This document shows positions 52,791 to 63,389 of a stretch of DNA of 64,000 nt, piece after piece. Origin of the DNA: Undaria pinnatifida. Taxonomy: Eukaryota; Sar; Phaeophyceae; Laminariales; Alariaceae. How positions within the stretch are numbered: position 1 is the first letter of the stretch; the number at the start of each line of letters is the position of its first letter. The notes under the pieces are model-generated. The model did no database searches, was not told the origin of the DNA, and saw nothing but the letters and a program-made list of their open reading frames with translations. The position numbers and the translations under genes are program-made. The stretch is from the NCBI GenBank assembly GCA_012845835.1, contig JABAKD010000024.1, positions 3,390,061 to 3,454,060 of the forward strand, written 5' to 3'.

Positions 52791-53165
52791 GACCAAGGCT
52801 ACCGTAGGAGGGGTGGTCACTAGTAGGGCGCGAGCGCCGCGAGTAGCTACCATATTTAGGTGCAATCGACCAATGCTACGATGGGGGGGTCCCTCTTCGA
52901 GCCATTTTCTTTCAGTGGCCCGGAGTCACTCGCGCGAGTGGCCCCCTGTTCCTTTGCTGTTTCTGCGGCACTAAGGTTGGGTGCTACTTTAATTTCGCGA
53001 CATGAATCCGTAGTCTAGTCTAATGCAATAGTTATCCACGTTAAGCATATAAGCCTAAAGTCTGTTCGTCAGTGAGGTACAGAGTCACTCGTGTTAGTGT
53101 GATACCTCAAATCCATTAGTGAAAAGGGGGGCGTATTAGCATCCCCCCTACCGTAGCCTTGGTCA
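52791..53165. mobile_element. MITE-like insertion with 18-bp inverted ends
   Basis: GACCAAGGCTACCGTAGG at the left and its near complement CCTACCGTAGCCTTGGTC at the right. It is flanked on both sides by TA one base away, compatible with a TA target site as for Tc1/mariner elements. It contains ACTCGCGCGAGT and related short palindromes. No coding capacity. Confidence 0.75.
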
Positions 53166-53167
53166 TA

Positions 53168-54110
53168 ACATCTTAAGGTAAGCTATTTTGTTTCCGGTTC
53201 ACGACATTCACCCACCGCCTTGAAATTGTTTCTTCGTGACCAACTTTTTCAAGTCTGTTTTCGAGCGAAATATAGTGTAGAGCCATTCGCGAAACTGCCT
53301 CATGTACTCGGTAAATGAAAACAGGGACATAAAACTAAATATTTGGTACAATTTTATGTGTGATACTACTGTATATATTTATACTATGTGCAAGGTTCCC
53401 TTCGGGATGGGGTTGACTTGATATCCCGGGGGCGTCGCAAGTCGAAAAGAGGAAACACAAGACTTCCAACGGCATTTACAGGTTCGAGCTACAGTACTGT
53501 TTTTACTGCAGCATGCTGCTGTATGCTTCTTATACCTGGTCTTACTGTAGGTCAGACGATGTGTGTTCGACTGTTGCGTTGGACGTGTCAATGTTGTCGC
53601 CATTCGATCTCCTGCTGCTGTGCACCAGCCACACGCACGTACACCGTGACTACTGGCACAAAGGCGAGAGCTTGGAGCGCGGCTGCCGTTGTACCACTGC
53701 TGATGTACTGCCGTACGTGGTACCTGGTAAACTTTAATTGCGGCTGCTAGCTGTTTTTTCCAAAAACATCCATCGCTCTTCTTGATCGTGTTGTGTTCCT
53801 ATGACAGCACACACCCCACCCACACAGAAACCGAAGCGCACACGCATACACACAGGAGCACCGTCCGTGGCTGTCACCAACGAGTGCTGCTGCTGCTGCT
53901 GCTCTGCTGCTGCTGCGCCGAAGCAGACAGCATAGAGGGTAGAACAATTGGACTGGTGTTGTTGAACGGCGGGCGGGGAAGCGGAGCGAATAAAAATATC
54001 CGGAAAGCGGGATATTTTAAAAAAAGTGCATAGCTTACATAAACACCTACCACTATGTAAAGTGCAATCTAATACTTCAGTACCTGGTACTATATTACCT
54101 GTAGCCTTGG
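53168..54110. other. No gene seen
   Basis: Separates the main satellite block from its fragment at 54.1 kb. Includes a CTG microsatellite (53885-53925) and two TACCTGGTA palindromes. Confidence 0.4.
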
Positions 54111-54111
54111 C

Positions 54112-54260
54112 CACACGCTAGCGTTTCCCGTTAATATGCGAAACGCTGTCGAACAAGAACGAGGCTCTACCGCTGACTTGTTGACGCCGCGAGGTTGGCG
54201 TTTGGATGTTGCGCCGACCCAAATAATAGCAAGGCTAATTGCTGACGCCAAAAATGCTAC
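54112..54260. repeat. Fragment of the 105-bp satellite
   Basis: CACACGCTAGCGTTTCCCGT and GTCGAACAAGAACGAGGCTC match the main array, so the array was probably split by insertion of 52.8-54.1 kb. Confidence 0.75.
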
Positions 54261-55431
54261 TCATGGAATAATTACTGACGTATAGGACGGGTGGATACAC
54301 CGACGTGCGACCACTGATTTATCCTACAGCAATCGAGAAGAAAAACTGGCTCAAAAGTACTGCTGCTGTTATTCCTAGGAGTTACTCTTACAGGTTTCCC
54401 TTCTCGGATACGACAAATCGGCTACGTACGGGTGCAGAAGTCTGAGGCCGCTTTTCCTATATGATTCCTGAAGCATTTTTTTATACAGAATTTTCTACGG
54501 TTTCTGAAGCCACCCCGCCCTTCCTGTTATTACTGGCTGCTGCTCTATTGCTGTCGCTGTTGCTCTGCTGCTGCTGTGTGCGCTTATAACTCACCCCACT
54601 GCCACTAATACTTCAATTACCGGCTCGTGCACATTCTTGTACTGAAACCGTACTAAACTACCACCACGCACGACGACGGCGGCAGATAAATCAAAAATAC
54701 AAATATGGCCGGAATGGCTACAGAGAGCTGTCAAAACATGCGCGTGCTGCTTTTTGCTTTTTGCTTTCTGCTTCTGATGCTGCTGAATGCACTTCCGACT
54801 CAGCCTACTGCTATTAAATACTCCGGAGTACTACGTCGTACACTAGCTGTGTTTTCGGATATGCTGTCATCATCCACTCGCAAATATTCCTCATACTGAA
54901 CTCGCATTACAACATGTATGCATTGGCGGCGAAAATACACACGGAAATGGCCACGTGCAGAGCTGTCAAAACAGTAAGATCATCTACAGATCAGCCGTTG
55001 CCAGCAGCACAGGCTACCTCATGGCCGCAATGCCAGAGGACTCGCCAGCATCAACGACCACCAGCAGCACGCAGCAACGAAAGTGTACACAGAACGCGTC
55101 CCCCACTCCCCCACCACCACCCCCCTCTACCCGCCCCCTTTCCCACTCAAGCGCCACTAGTTTGCCTACCCGCCAATATCTCGGCGTTTCTTACTGCCAC
55201 GCCGAGAAGCTATCGTCCATGATGAGCTGCACGAAAACAGGGACACCGCGGGGAAAAAACGACGTAAAGAAAAAGCACGCACACGAAACACGCGCAAACG
55301 TGCAAAACACGAAAAAAAAACGAGCAAAAAGGCGCAAAAACGAGGACGGGGGACGGGGACGTTTCGGGGTCAAGGGGAAAAGGCGAATAATGTATGAAAC
55401 CCTATCGGTGGCGGTAGCAACCAGCCAGGCT
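54261..55431. other. No gene seen
   Basis: Open frames at 54705-54899 and 54955-55620 have biased composition and run into the MITE. No domain is recognised. Confidence 0.35.
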
Positions 55432-55642
55432 TTTCACGGGTCCAACCCCGACCCGTGGGTCGGGTCAGGAGGCTTTCAAAAACTCGCGGATCGAGTCGGG
55501 TCGGGTCAGAGGAGGTGTTCGAAATTTCATGGGTCGGGTGGTTACGGGTCAGGGGGGGTTTCCAAATCTCACGGATCGGTTCGGGTCACACTGATACGAC
55601 CCGACCCGCGAGAGAAGTGACCCGGCTCGTGAAAAGCCCTGG
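55432..55642. mobile_element. GGGTCGG-rich MITE, copy 4 (best ends)
   Basis: CAGGCTTTTCACGGGTC at 55432 and GGCTCGTGAAAAGCCCTG at the end are inverted. CAGGG-type ends are typical of hAT elements. No convincing 8-bp target duplication was found. Confidence 0.75.
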
Positions 55643-56394
55643 TAACTCGTAGCATAACCCGTTCGGGGGGAACATCAGAGAGGAAGCCACGATCAAGATA
55701 AAAAGACCATTGCCGCATCGGCCACCCCAAGCGATGCGGGCTGCTGAATCAGGGAGCGAAACATGCTACGGCGGTAGAGGTGCACCGTGTGTGTTCTGAG
55801 GCTCCTAACCTCTTGAGGCGCTCTATACTATTGGTAACTCACTCGACAAAACTGATTTTGAATGAAAACGCACACCGATAAACCCACCCATGGCCAACGC
55901 ATACCAGAAAAGAATAACATCGCACAAATAGGAACATGACACGACGATTTTGAGATAAGGACCCTCATTCTACGGTAGCCCCCCCCCCGACTTTTCTTCA
56001 ACGAAATCGCCGGTGTCGAAACCAGCTCCCGGTCGTATCTCCTTAAATACGGTGTCCCCGGACACCCCGACGTCATCGTTCGATAGACCTTCGCTCACAA
56101 GAAAATACATGGAGACTTTTAGAATCCTTCTCCGCGGCGAGCAGCCATGAAACGTTCTGTAAAGAAAATCGCTGGTTTTGGGGAGAGGCTATCGTAGTAA
56201 GAATCAGTACGGAGCCCCATCATTAAAAAAAACATGATAAAAAAAGCGCTACTCTATCGAATAGCACCCGTCGGGCGGGCGGTGTTCTTACCGTACTCAA
56301 ATCCAACGGTTTTTACAACTCAAGCGCAACATTCATACTAATTATGCTGCTGCGCGGTCACACTACGATAGACGTTTCACAAGGCCAACCATGT

Positions 56395-56583
56395 TCATTT
56401 TTTTTACGGATCGCGACCCGGCCGGCGGGTCGGATCAGGAGGTGTTCGAAATCTCACGGGGTGGGTCGGGCCGGGTCAGAAGATTTTCGAATCTCACGGG
56501 TCCCGTCGGGTCGGGTCGGGTCGGGTCGGGTAGCCCTGAACAGATCCGACCCACGAGAAAATGGACCGTCCGGTGAAAAGCCC
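56395..56583. mobile_element. GGGTCGG-rich MITE, copy 5
   Basis: Left end degraded (TTTTTTTTACGGATCGCGAC); GGGTCGGGTCGGGTCGGGTC body; right end GTCCGGTGAAAAGCCCTG. Confidence 0.7.
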
Positions 56584-56607
56584 TGATTTTTTCCGGTCCG
56601 ATTTTCT

Positions 56608-56699
56608 GGGTCAACCCCTTCAGAATTGCAGCCACATTTTGGGGGAAAACCACTTAGAATTAGTGTAGGGATGTTTTGCTGTCGTAGTAAAAGGGTTAA
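56608..56699 (-). mobile_element. TTAA-type micro-MITE, diverged copy
   Basis: GGTCAACCCCTTCAGAATTG ... CCACTTAGAATTAGTGTAGG ... GTAAAAGGGTTAA. Confidence 0.5.
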
Positions 56700-56899
56700 G
56701 GTGTGTACTTGAACGGTTCAGAAAAAAAGTACTTGCACCCATTTTCGAGTACCTTAAACGGTCCCCAAAACAGAGTTGCACCCATTTTCGAGTACTCGCG
56801 ACGACTTGCCTTCACGCTCAGCCATGCAAGCCAAGGAGGACAGTATCCAAACAAAAATATATACGTAACAGCCCATGCAGCAACTGTACACAGTATAAA

Positions 56900-57062
56900 G
56901 CAGCAGCAGCCGTAGCATCAGCCGTAGCATCAGCAGCAGCAACATCAACAGCAAACAGCAGCCGCAGCAGCCGCAGCAGCAGCAGCAGCAGCAAAGACGC
57001 ATCAGCAACAACAACAGCGAGGACTAAACAGCAGCAGCAGCAGCCATCAGCAGCAGCAGAAG
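56900..57062. repeat. CAG microsatellite
   Basis: Imperfect (CAG)n/(CAGCAA)n. The Leu/Cys/Ala runs in overlapping frames are artefacts. Confidence 0.9.
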
Positions 57063-57279
57063 AGAAACTCACATTCACGCTCCCAGCAATGCCGATCAAG
57101 GGGCACACAATCCAAGGCAGGGAGGGCAAAAGCACTGCCGCTACCACCTCATTCGTCGTCAAAGCCTTATGCCTACAAGGGGGAGGAGCGGAGGCGGCGG
57201 GGTGCGTGCGTGTATGGGGAGGCGTACCCATCGTGGGAGCGGCGGGGTGTGTGTGGGGAGGGAACTATTGTATCTTGCA

Positions 57280-57385
57280 CGGTCATAGCCCGTAGGACCA
57301 TAAACCTTCGTCGGGTTTTCACCGACCAGAAAGACATTGCGTGCACCAAGCGCGAAGTGTCGTGAGCTGTTCGGTGAGTTGCATG
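57280..57385 (-). mobile_element. Non-LTR retrotransposon family B fragment
   Basis: Reads, on the minus strand, LRAWCTQCLSGR then a stop, and shares GTCGGGTTTTCACCGACCAG with the 58.1-kb copy. Its extreme 3' end has been lost. Confidence 0.6.
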
Positions 57386-57735
57386 AACCGGGGGTGTGTG
57401 GGGGGGGGGCAGCGGGGATGGAGGTGGGAGGAGGGTGGAAGCGGGGGGGCGGGGATAGGTGGCGGCGGGGCAGGAGGGGGGGAAGGGGAGTTAGAGGGGA
57501 GGGTGGGAGGGAGAGGGTGGGAGGAACAGGGGAGGGGGAGGGGGGCAAGCAACCAACCTTCAGAAACGAAACAATACTGGTAAACTGGTGCTGGTTGCGC
57601 GACGGCATAAATCTTCTTCCAACCCGTGCTCCCTCCCCTGGGGGGGGGGCGGATGTTGAGGGGTGGTAGTGAGGGGGAAGGAGGGGGAGGCGTGAAGGGG
57701 GCGGGGGGGAGGGAGGGGGGGAGGGCGGAGGGGGG
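57385..57735. repeat. G-rich block
   Basis: GGAGGGGG/GGGAGG words, no coding signal. On the minus strand it is the C-rich tail region of the adjacent family A element. Confidence 0.7.
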
Positions 57736-58020
57736 CGTACTCATTTGTTGCTTGCCTTAGTCAGTTGACCATTGACCACGCATCCTTTTCGAGACGGAGC
57801 ACCTCCAACATTTGGGCGCTCATTACGCTTTTTCCATAGATTACATAAAAACTGTTTCCTTATCCTATCCCCTTCCTGTCTCACCGTCTGTCGCCACCAT
57901 CTATCTTGAGTAGCGATCGTTTTCTCGCTACTCTCTAGTCTACCAAACTCTTCCATGTCACATTCGTCGAAATCTATCATTCCTTCCACATCCCGTTCCT
58001 CGTACAATTCATATTTTCTT
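57728..58020 (-). mobile_element. Non-LTR retrotransposon family A, 3' end with intact ORF tail
   Basis: The longest open family A tail: 88 codons including FDECDMEEFGRLESSEKTIA and ending NVGGAPSRKGCVVNGQLTKA. The 3' end GCAACAAATGAGTACGCC is followed by a C-rich run. Confidence 0.7.
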
Positions 58021-58054
58021 ACTATGTGAGTCCTACTCTCTATTGTGAGGAGGG

Positions 58055-58400
58055 GGGGGGGGGGTGGGGGGGGTACTCAGTTTGTGCATGGCCGTAGTCG
58101 TATGACCATAGGCCCTCGCATCCCTACAATGCCGGTACGGAGCACGTCGGGTTTTCACCGACCAGGCAGACATTGCTTGCACCAAGCGCGAAGCGCGGTG
58201 AGGTGTTCGGCGATTCGCATGAAGGGTGAACTGCATCCTTCCAAGAACCGCTCGTAAGACGGACTTTGGCACCTTGTGCCTACTTGCTTGATTATGGATG
58301 ACAGCGCCAATGAGTTACGCTTTGTTTCTGGTGTGGCCACTCCAGAGACATCAATGGGTATCATTATGTAACTGCTTTGTGGGTGCCTTACCATATTCAC
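58055..58400 (-). mobile_element. Non-LTR retrotransposon family B, 3' end
   Basis: A frame of 81 codons ends SPFMRIAEHLTALRAWCKQC then LPGR and a stop. The 3' block runs to CACAAACTGAGTACC and then poly(C) (58053-58074 as G on the plus strand). Confidence 0.7.
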
Positions 58401-58975
58401 ACTACCAGATGCGATAGTTCCCCTTGTGCGGAGTTAGGGTTCCCCACCCCGCACATTATGACCGAACTCGATAACCATCCTGGTGACCGCCAAAAAAAAA
58501 CAAAAAAAAAAACGGTACCCTGATTGTCTAGCTCAAGCAGTGACTGGCAGGTTACAGCGTCGTTGCCAACCAACGCCAACCCCAATATACATGTAATGTT
58601 TTACAGCGTCGACGCCAACCAATGCCAACTATTTTATATATCAAGGGGGAAGATGGGGGGGGGGGGGAATCGCGATTCAGAACAGCGAAAAACTAAGGCC
58701 GACATGCAGCTTCTCAGTGAACAACTGGTCGCGCTATATCATACTGCTGCGTCCACCCACCTCGACCCCCCCCGCTCCCCCCCCCCCCCGCTCCCAACAC
58801 TGCAACACCCACATTCCGGTGTTGAAGAACGAGAAGAAATACAAAAAAGAGCCGTAGATCATCTGGTAGTGAATCGTCAACCCCACCATGCCAGTGACCT
58901 GAAAAATGAAACACAGAAGTGCATCGAAGGAAAAAAGGGCATCGAAGTTATGCATACATACAGCAGGGGGGCGGG

Positions 58976-59096
58976 GGAGGGGGAGAGGGGGGGGGGGGTT
59001 ACTCAGTTGGTGCATGGCCGTAGTCGTATGACCATAGACCTCGCATCCCTACTATGCCGACACGGAGCACGTCGGGTTGTCACCATCCAGGCAGAC
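58976..59096 (-). mobile_element. Non-LTR retrotransposon family B, short 3' fragment
   Basis: Shares GTGCATGGCCGTAGTCGTAT and GGAGCACGTCGGGTTGTCAC with 58.1 kb. It ends GAGTAACCCCCCCCC on the minus strand. Confidence 0.7.
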
Positions 59097-59535
59097 AGAG
59101 GGGGGAGAGGGAGGGGGGGAGGGGGGGCGGGGGAGAGAGGGCAAGGGAGGGCGGGGGGGAGATAGGGGGGACGGAGAGAGAGGAAAGAGGGAGGGGGGAG
59201 GGAGAGAGGGGAGAGAGGGAAGGGCTGGGGTGGGTGAAGGCAGCCCTTAGGGGCGGTGGCGGCTGTTGTAGGGAAAGCTTGCCGGGGGGAGGGGGGCGGG
59301 GGGGTGATCGGGGAATCTAAATAAGAGTGAATGGAAGACATGCCTGTACACAGCGGGGGGAGGGGGATACTAAATGGCGGGCGGGCGGGGGGCGGGGGAA
59401 TCGACGGCGACAATGGCGGTTGTAGAAAGGGTTGCGGCGGCGGAGCGGGGCGGGGGGATGACAGGGGGGATATTCATCGCACGGAAGATTTTCGAGGGGG
59501 GAGAGAGGGGGGTCGCGACAACATACTAGAAGAAA
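59097..59535. repeat. Polypurine G/GA tract
   Basis: Several hundred bases of GGGGAGAGAGG words on the plus strand with very few pyrimidines before about 59225. Confidence 0.85.
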
Positions 59536-59539
59536 AATA

Positions 59540-60400
59540 TTAACATAACGACAGACATATTTAAAAAGCGGCCGTGAGCAGCAGCAGTAGTGGCGGTATG
59601 ATCCCTTCACCGCTTCGTCGAAAATCACACCAAACACTGACCGATTTCAACCGGACACACACCAACGCCGGACGACAACAAAACAATTCGGTGGGAGTGG
59701 GTTGGGTTAGGTTTGGTTGGGGTGCTGCCCCATAGCTACGACTCCACTATCTGCCGTCTGACATCTGCAGTCGGAGCCACAACCAAACCACCAGGAAACG
59801 AACGCACGATGGACACTCCGTATGGATACCGCCGCTCTGCTGCTACATATGGCTAGTTGTCGTTGTGAACAGAAACGATAAACTTCATGAACTACACCAG
59901 GTACCAGATACCACGGCACGGTTTCCCAATAGCCGTTGTGGTCCAGAGCAGAAAATTCAGAATATATACCGGTATCAGGTACCAGGTATCATGGTACACA
60001 ACTTCGGCTATTTCGGTCTACACCATCCCACAACTAATGGTACCACACATAGAACAGCTACGGCAAAGGCGCGCTCATTTTCCTTGCAAGGGTGGTGACT
60101 CGAGGAGCTCTTTCCCCCACCACCCCAAAAACTGAACTGGACAAAACTGAAGGTGCCACCCAATGCACGACTCCATGGCGCCCTTTCAGAGCCCCCAAAT
60201 CCCTCCCTATACTAACTTCATAGTCGGATGTTGGTCCACACGTTCGTTACTATGTTGGTCCGCATCCATCTTACTCTTACGCGTGTTGATGCCAAAAAAC
60301 GTGCCCCTAAAATTTTGCTGTCCCGAACACTCTTGACCAAGGACCAAGAAAAACCTCCGCCTTATACTCGTACATGTATTCTTTCTTCTTCTTTTTCACA
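59540..60400. other. No gene seen
   Basis: Contains two palindromic TACC/GGTA clusters (59894-59990) and a truncated micro-MITE piece at 60181-60225. No exon is recognised. Confidence 0.4.
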
Positions 60401-60410
60401 CACATTTTAC

Positions 60411-60681
60411 TTTCCAGCTTCTGAACAAGCCGTGGTCACAGGTGTCGTCCCTGCCCCCCGGTTCTTGCCTTCCATTTTTATCGCGCATAGGGTTCAGCAA
60501 TCCCATTGCTCGTCGATTTTCATCGAGTGTTAATAACTCACGCTCTCGCGCTTTCCGCAAGTCAATTGGTGCACAAGAAAAAATCCCCACGAATTTATAC
60601 GAGTATGCACTCAGGGGGATTCGAACTCACGAAACTGACCTGTACCAGGCTCGAGAATAACCTGATACGCCACCCGGGCGA
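60411..60681 (-). mobile_element. tRNA-derived SINE, full-length copy in reverse
   Basis: On the minus strand: tRNA-like head with GTATCAGGTTATTCTCGAGC and GTGAGTTCGAATCCCCC, then the shared body TTGACTTGCGGAAAGCGCGA and CTGTGACCACGGCTTGTTC to the end. Confidence 0.85.
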
Positions 60682-60699
60682 TAAACATATTGCTCATCC

Positions 60700-61002
60700 C
60701 TTCTATTATCTTCTCAGTTTTTATTCTCCTTCTTAGATCCGGGGTCCCTTAAGCAGGCTCTTCTACCCCCTGCCTACTACGGTACGCGCCGTCGTTTTCA
60801 TCGTGAGAAGACTGCAGCACTTTCTTCCCTCGACGACTCGCATCGAATCGCGCCTACTCACGCAGGTAGGCGCTCTCAGCAGTTGATCGCTTCGATTTTT
60901 ATTTTTCGCAAAAAAACTCAAAAGTCCGACCCACGTGGGATTCGAACCCCACATCCAACTCTAGTAGCATTCGAGGGTAACCGCCAGACCACCGGGGCGA
61001 CC
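60700..61002 (-). mobile_element. Second tRNA-derived element (Ser-like head)
   Basis: Minus-strand 61002-60930 has TGGTCTGGCGGTTACCC, a seven-base loop ATGCTAC (anticodon GCT if real), and a paired T arm GTGGGGTTCGAATCCCAC. The acceptor stem pairs poorly and no functional tRNA end follows. The downstream part CACGATGAAAACGACGGCGC resembles the SINE body, so this is more likely a SINE than a tRNA gene. Confidence 0.55.
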
Positions 61003-61039
61003 CGCTACAATCATGACCAGTTATTGTACGGACACCGCA

Positions 61040-61440
61040 CTAAAGGATACCGCACTAACGCGGGACCTGGTTAGCGCGGTGTCTTGGCAGATCACGACAA
61101 CCGCACTATAATGGGACCCCGCACTATCCAGGGAATGGTGCGCTACAGAAGTACTCTGTTAGACGAGCAAGGCCGTGGCAAGCGATTATCACTGCACTAA
61201 ACTGGGCCACCGCACTAAAGGGTACCGCTCTACCGTGGGACCTTGTTAGTGCGGTGCCTTGCCAGACGACGACAACCGCACTATAGTGGGACCCCGCACT
61301 ATCCCGGGATGGTGCGGCACAGTTTATACTACTCTGCAGGACAAGCAAGATCATGACAAGCAATCATCACCGCATTAAACCAGGCCACCGCCATGAAGGC
61401 TACCGCACTACGGCGGGACCATGACTGACCGCATGGCGGT
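61040..61440. repeat. Tandem repeat of about 180-bp units
   Basis: CACTATAGTGGGACCCCGCACTAT-type blocks at about 61108 and 61280; GACAAGCAA...ATCACTGCACTAAAC at 61157 and 61340. Rich in CCGCACTA words. Confidence 0.85.
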
Positions 61441-61454
61441 AAAAAAATTACCGT

Positions 61455-62075
61455 CGTAGGTGGTAGCCAAGAGATTCCAACCACCGTAAAAACGCAGAAA
61501 AGAACAACCAAGGATCCTCCGCCCAGCACAATTGCAAACGGTTCTTAAACAACCAAGGCATACGCAGCAAAGAGAAACCAACGGCCTCCCGCCCTATGCT
61601 TGGGCAAGAAGTACAACCACAACTGGTTATGAAGCCGTTTCAATCACCCACCCACATAAAAGAGCTACCCTCCGCCGTACACAGCTAAAGCGGTTACAGC
61701 AGTAACAGACCTAATATTGTATAAGGCGGAGCTGCTAGAATTTTATGTGCAACGCTTGAGCCAAGACCAAAGAGCAACCAGGGGCCGAGGAACGAAGGGG
61801 CCCCGGCGCTATACAGGAATAGCCGGCTATTTATACCGTCTCAACCACCGCACACACAGCACAGGGCAAACAAAATACATAGGGTCATCCGCTTTACACA
61901 ACCATACCCGGTGATTATACGGTCTCAACCACCGCACACAGATAAAAGCAACCAAGGACCAAGGAGCGCCCGACCTATACAGCCGAAAGCGGCTATTGTA
62001 GAGCATCAACCACGAAACACAGCAAAACACAACCAAGGGCCAAACCATATCTGCCCCGTACAAGCGCAAGCGATT
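61455..62075. repeat. Tandem array of about 80-bp units
   Basis: TCAACCACCGCACACAGCAA ... AGCAACCAAGGACC ... AGCGGTTATTATACCG recurs every 75-85 bp. The array resumes at 62585-62900 and near 63590-63650. Confidence 0.8.
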
Positions 62076-62080
62076 ATTAT

Positions 62081-62180
62081 TCTATAAAATTATTCTAACA
62101 ACGTCAGCAGTGAGTGCGACAAATTTAGGGTCGATATTTTTTTTCGAAAGCTGCGTAATGCACCGGTCGCCCGCTTATAG
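62081..62180 (+). repeat. Dispersed repeat X, copy 8
   Basis: AACGTCAGCAGTGAGTGCGA ... GCTGCGTAATGCACCGGTCG. Confidence 0.65.
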
Positions 62181-62224
62181 TATTTTTTCATGAGTCAAAA
62201 CCTAGTTAATATCAATAATGGACG

Positions 62225-62313
62225 TTAACGCCTTCACTGCTGGAAACCCTTCTTGGGGACAATTTTACTTGAAGTTAGTATAGGGAGGGATTTGGGGGCT
62301 CTAAAGAGGTTAA
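62225..62313 (-). mobile_element. TTAA-flanked micro-MITE (cleanest copy)
   Basis: 89 bp with TTAA at both ends (62225-62228 and 62310-62313). Termini TTAACGCCTTCACTG and CTCTAAAGAGGTTAA; internal GGACAATTTTACTTGAAGTT and GGGAGGGATTTGGGGG. Confidence 0.78.
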
Positions 62314-62584
62314 GCCTGCAATGGACCATGATGAAGACATTAACGTGTTAGGTGTCGTGGCAATTGTCATCCATTGCAGTAAGAGATAGATAACTGCCAT
62401 ACTAACGTTGATGTATATATATCGCCATTCTCATCTTTAAATCGAACAAAAAACAAGGCATCCTTTATTATTAGCGCAATTAATATAGGTATTACGATGG
62501 CGTGGCATGTATACCATTTGCTGTAACATTGTCGTACGGCCTCGACCTGTGGCCCATGACGGAAGGGAAAAAAACACATACTAG

Positions 62585-62900
62585 CCCATAAGCCTCAACC
62601 ACCACACACAGCAAAGAGCAACCAAGAACCCTCTGCTTCTACAACCACGAGCGGTTGTTATACCGTCTCAACCACCGCACACAGGAAAGAGAAACCAAGG
62701 ACCCTCGGTCCCATACCTGGTGCAAGGAATAAACGGTTGTCATACGTCCCGGTTCTTATACGGTCCCAACCTCCACACACGGCAGATATAGCAACCAAGG
62801 ACCAAGGATCCTCCACCCCCCACACAACCAATACCTTTTTTGTCACCGTCTCCTCCACGACACACACACCAATGAACAAGCAAGGTACACAGAAACATGT
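62585..62900. repeat. Continuation of the 80-bp array
   Basis: CAACCACCACACACAGCAAA, AGCAACCAAGAACC and CAACCACGAGCGGTTGTTAT in the same order as at 61.5-62.0 kb. Confidence 0.8.
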
Positions 62901-63389
62901 GTGCACCCTTGGGTGGAGCATATAAGCCATGCACCCCTGATCAACGTATAAAAACAAGCAATACCGATGGATCTGACACAGGGATGTACGTTACCGGGTA
63001 TCGGCAGTTTATTTTATTTTTTTATGCGGTAGTATGAAGTTCCAGGTATTAAATTTCCCGTTTTAAAATAATGCCTCCACATCATCTATTGGAACGCCCC
63101 GAGTATCTTTTTATTTTAGCGCTTGCAGCATCCTCCGGTCAGCAAAGCACCAGTAACGGCAGTGTATCGGTAGCGGAGTGCGGTGATGGCCTTTCTGGCC
63201 GAAACAGGTAATTACCGGCAATACTTGACGATGGGAAACGGAAGCAGTAACGCCCATCCCCGATCAGACACAGAAAGGAGACCCGGGCAACCAAAAACAT
63301 GGCTCTACAGCCCCCCAAAAGGACACCCTCGCCTAGGCCAAGGCACAGCGCCCCTAAAATATACAGCAGCACAACCCCTCCCTCCTTCC
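62901..63389. other. No gene seen
   Basis: Includes AT-rich sequence at 62990-63120. Nothing coding is recognised. Confidence 0.4.

Noticed and set aside
60930-61002. Functional tRNA-Ser gene on the minus strand
   Set aside because: The acceptor stem does not pair and the sequence continues into a SINE-like body, so a tRNA-derived element is more likely.
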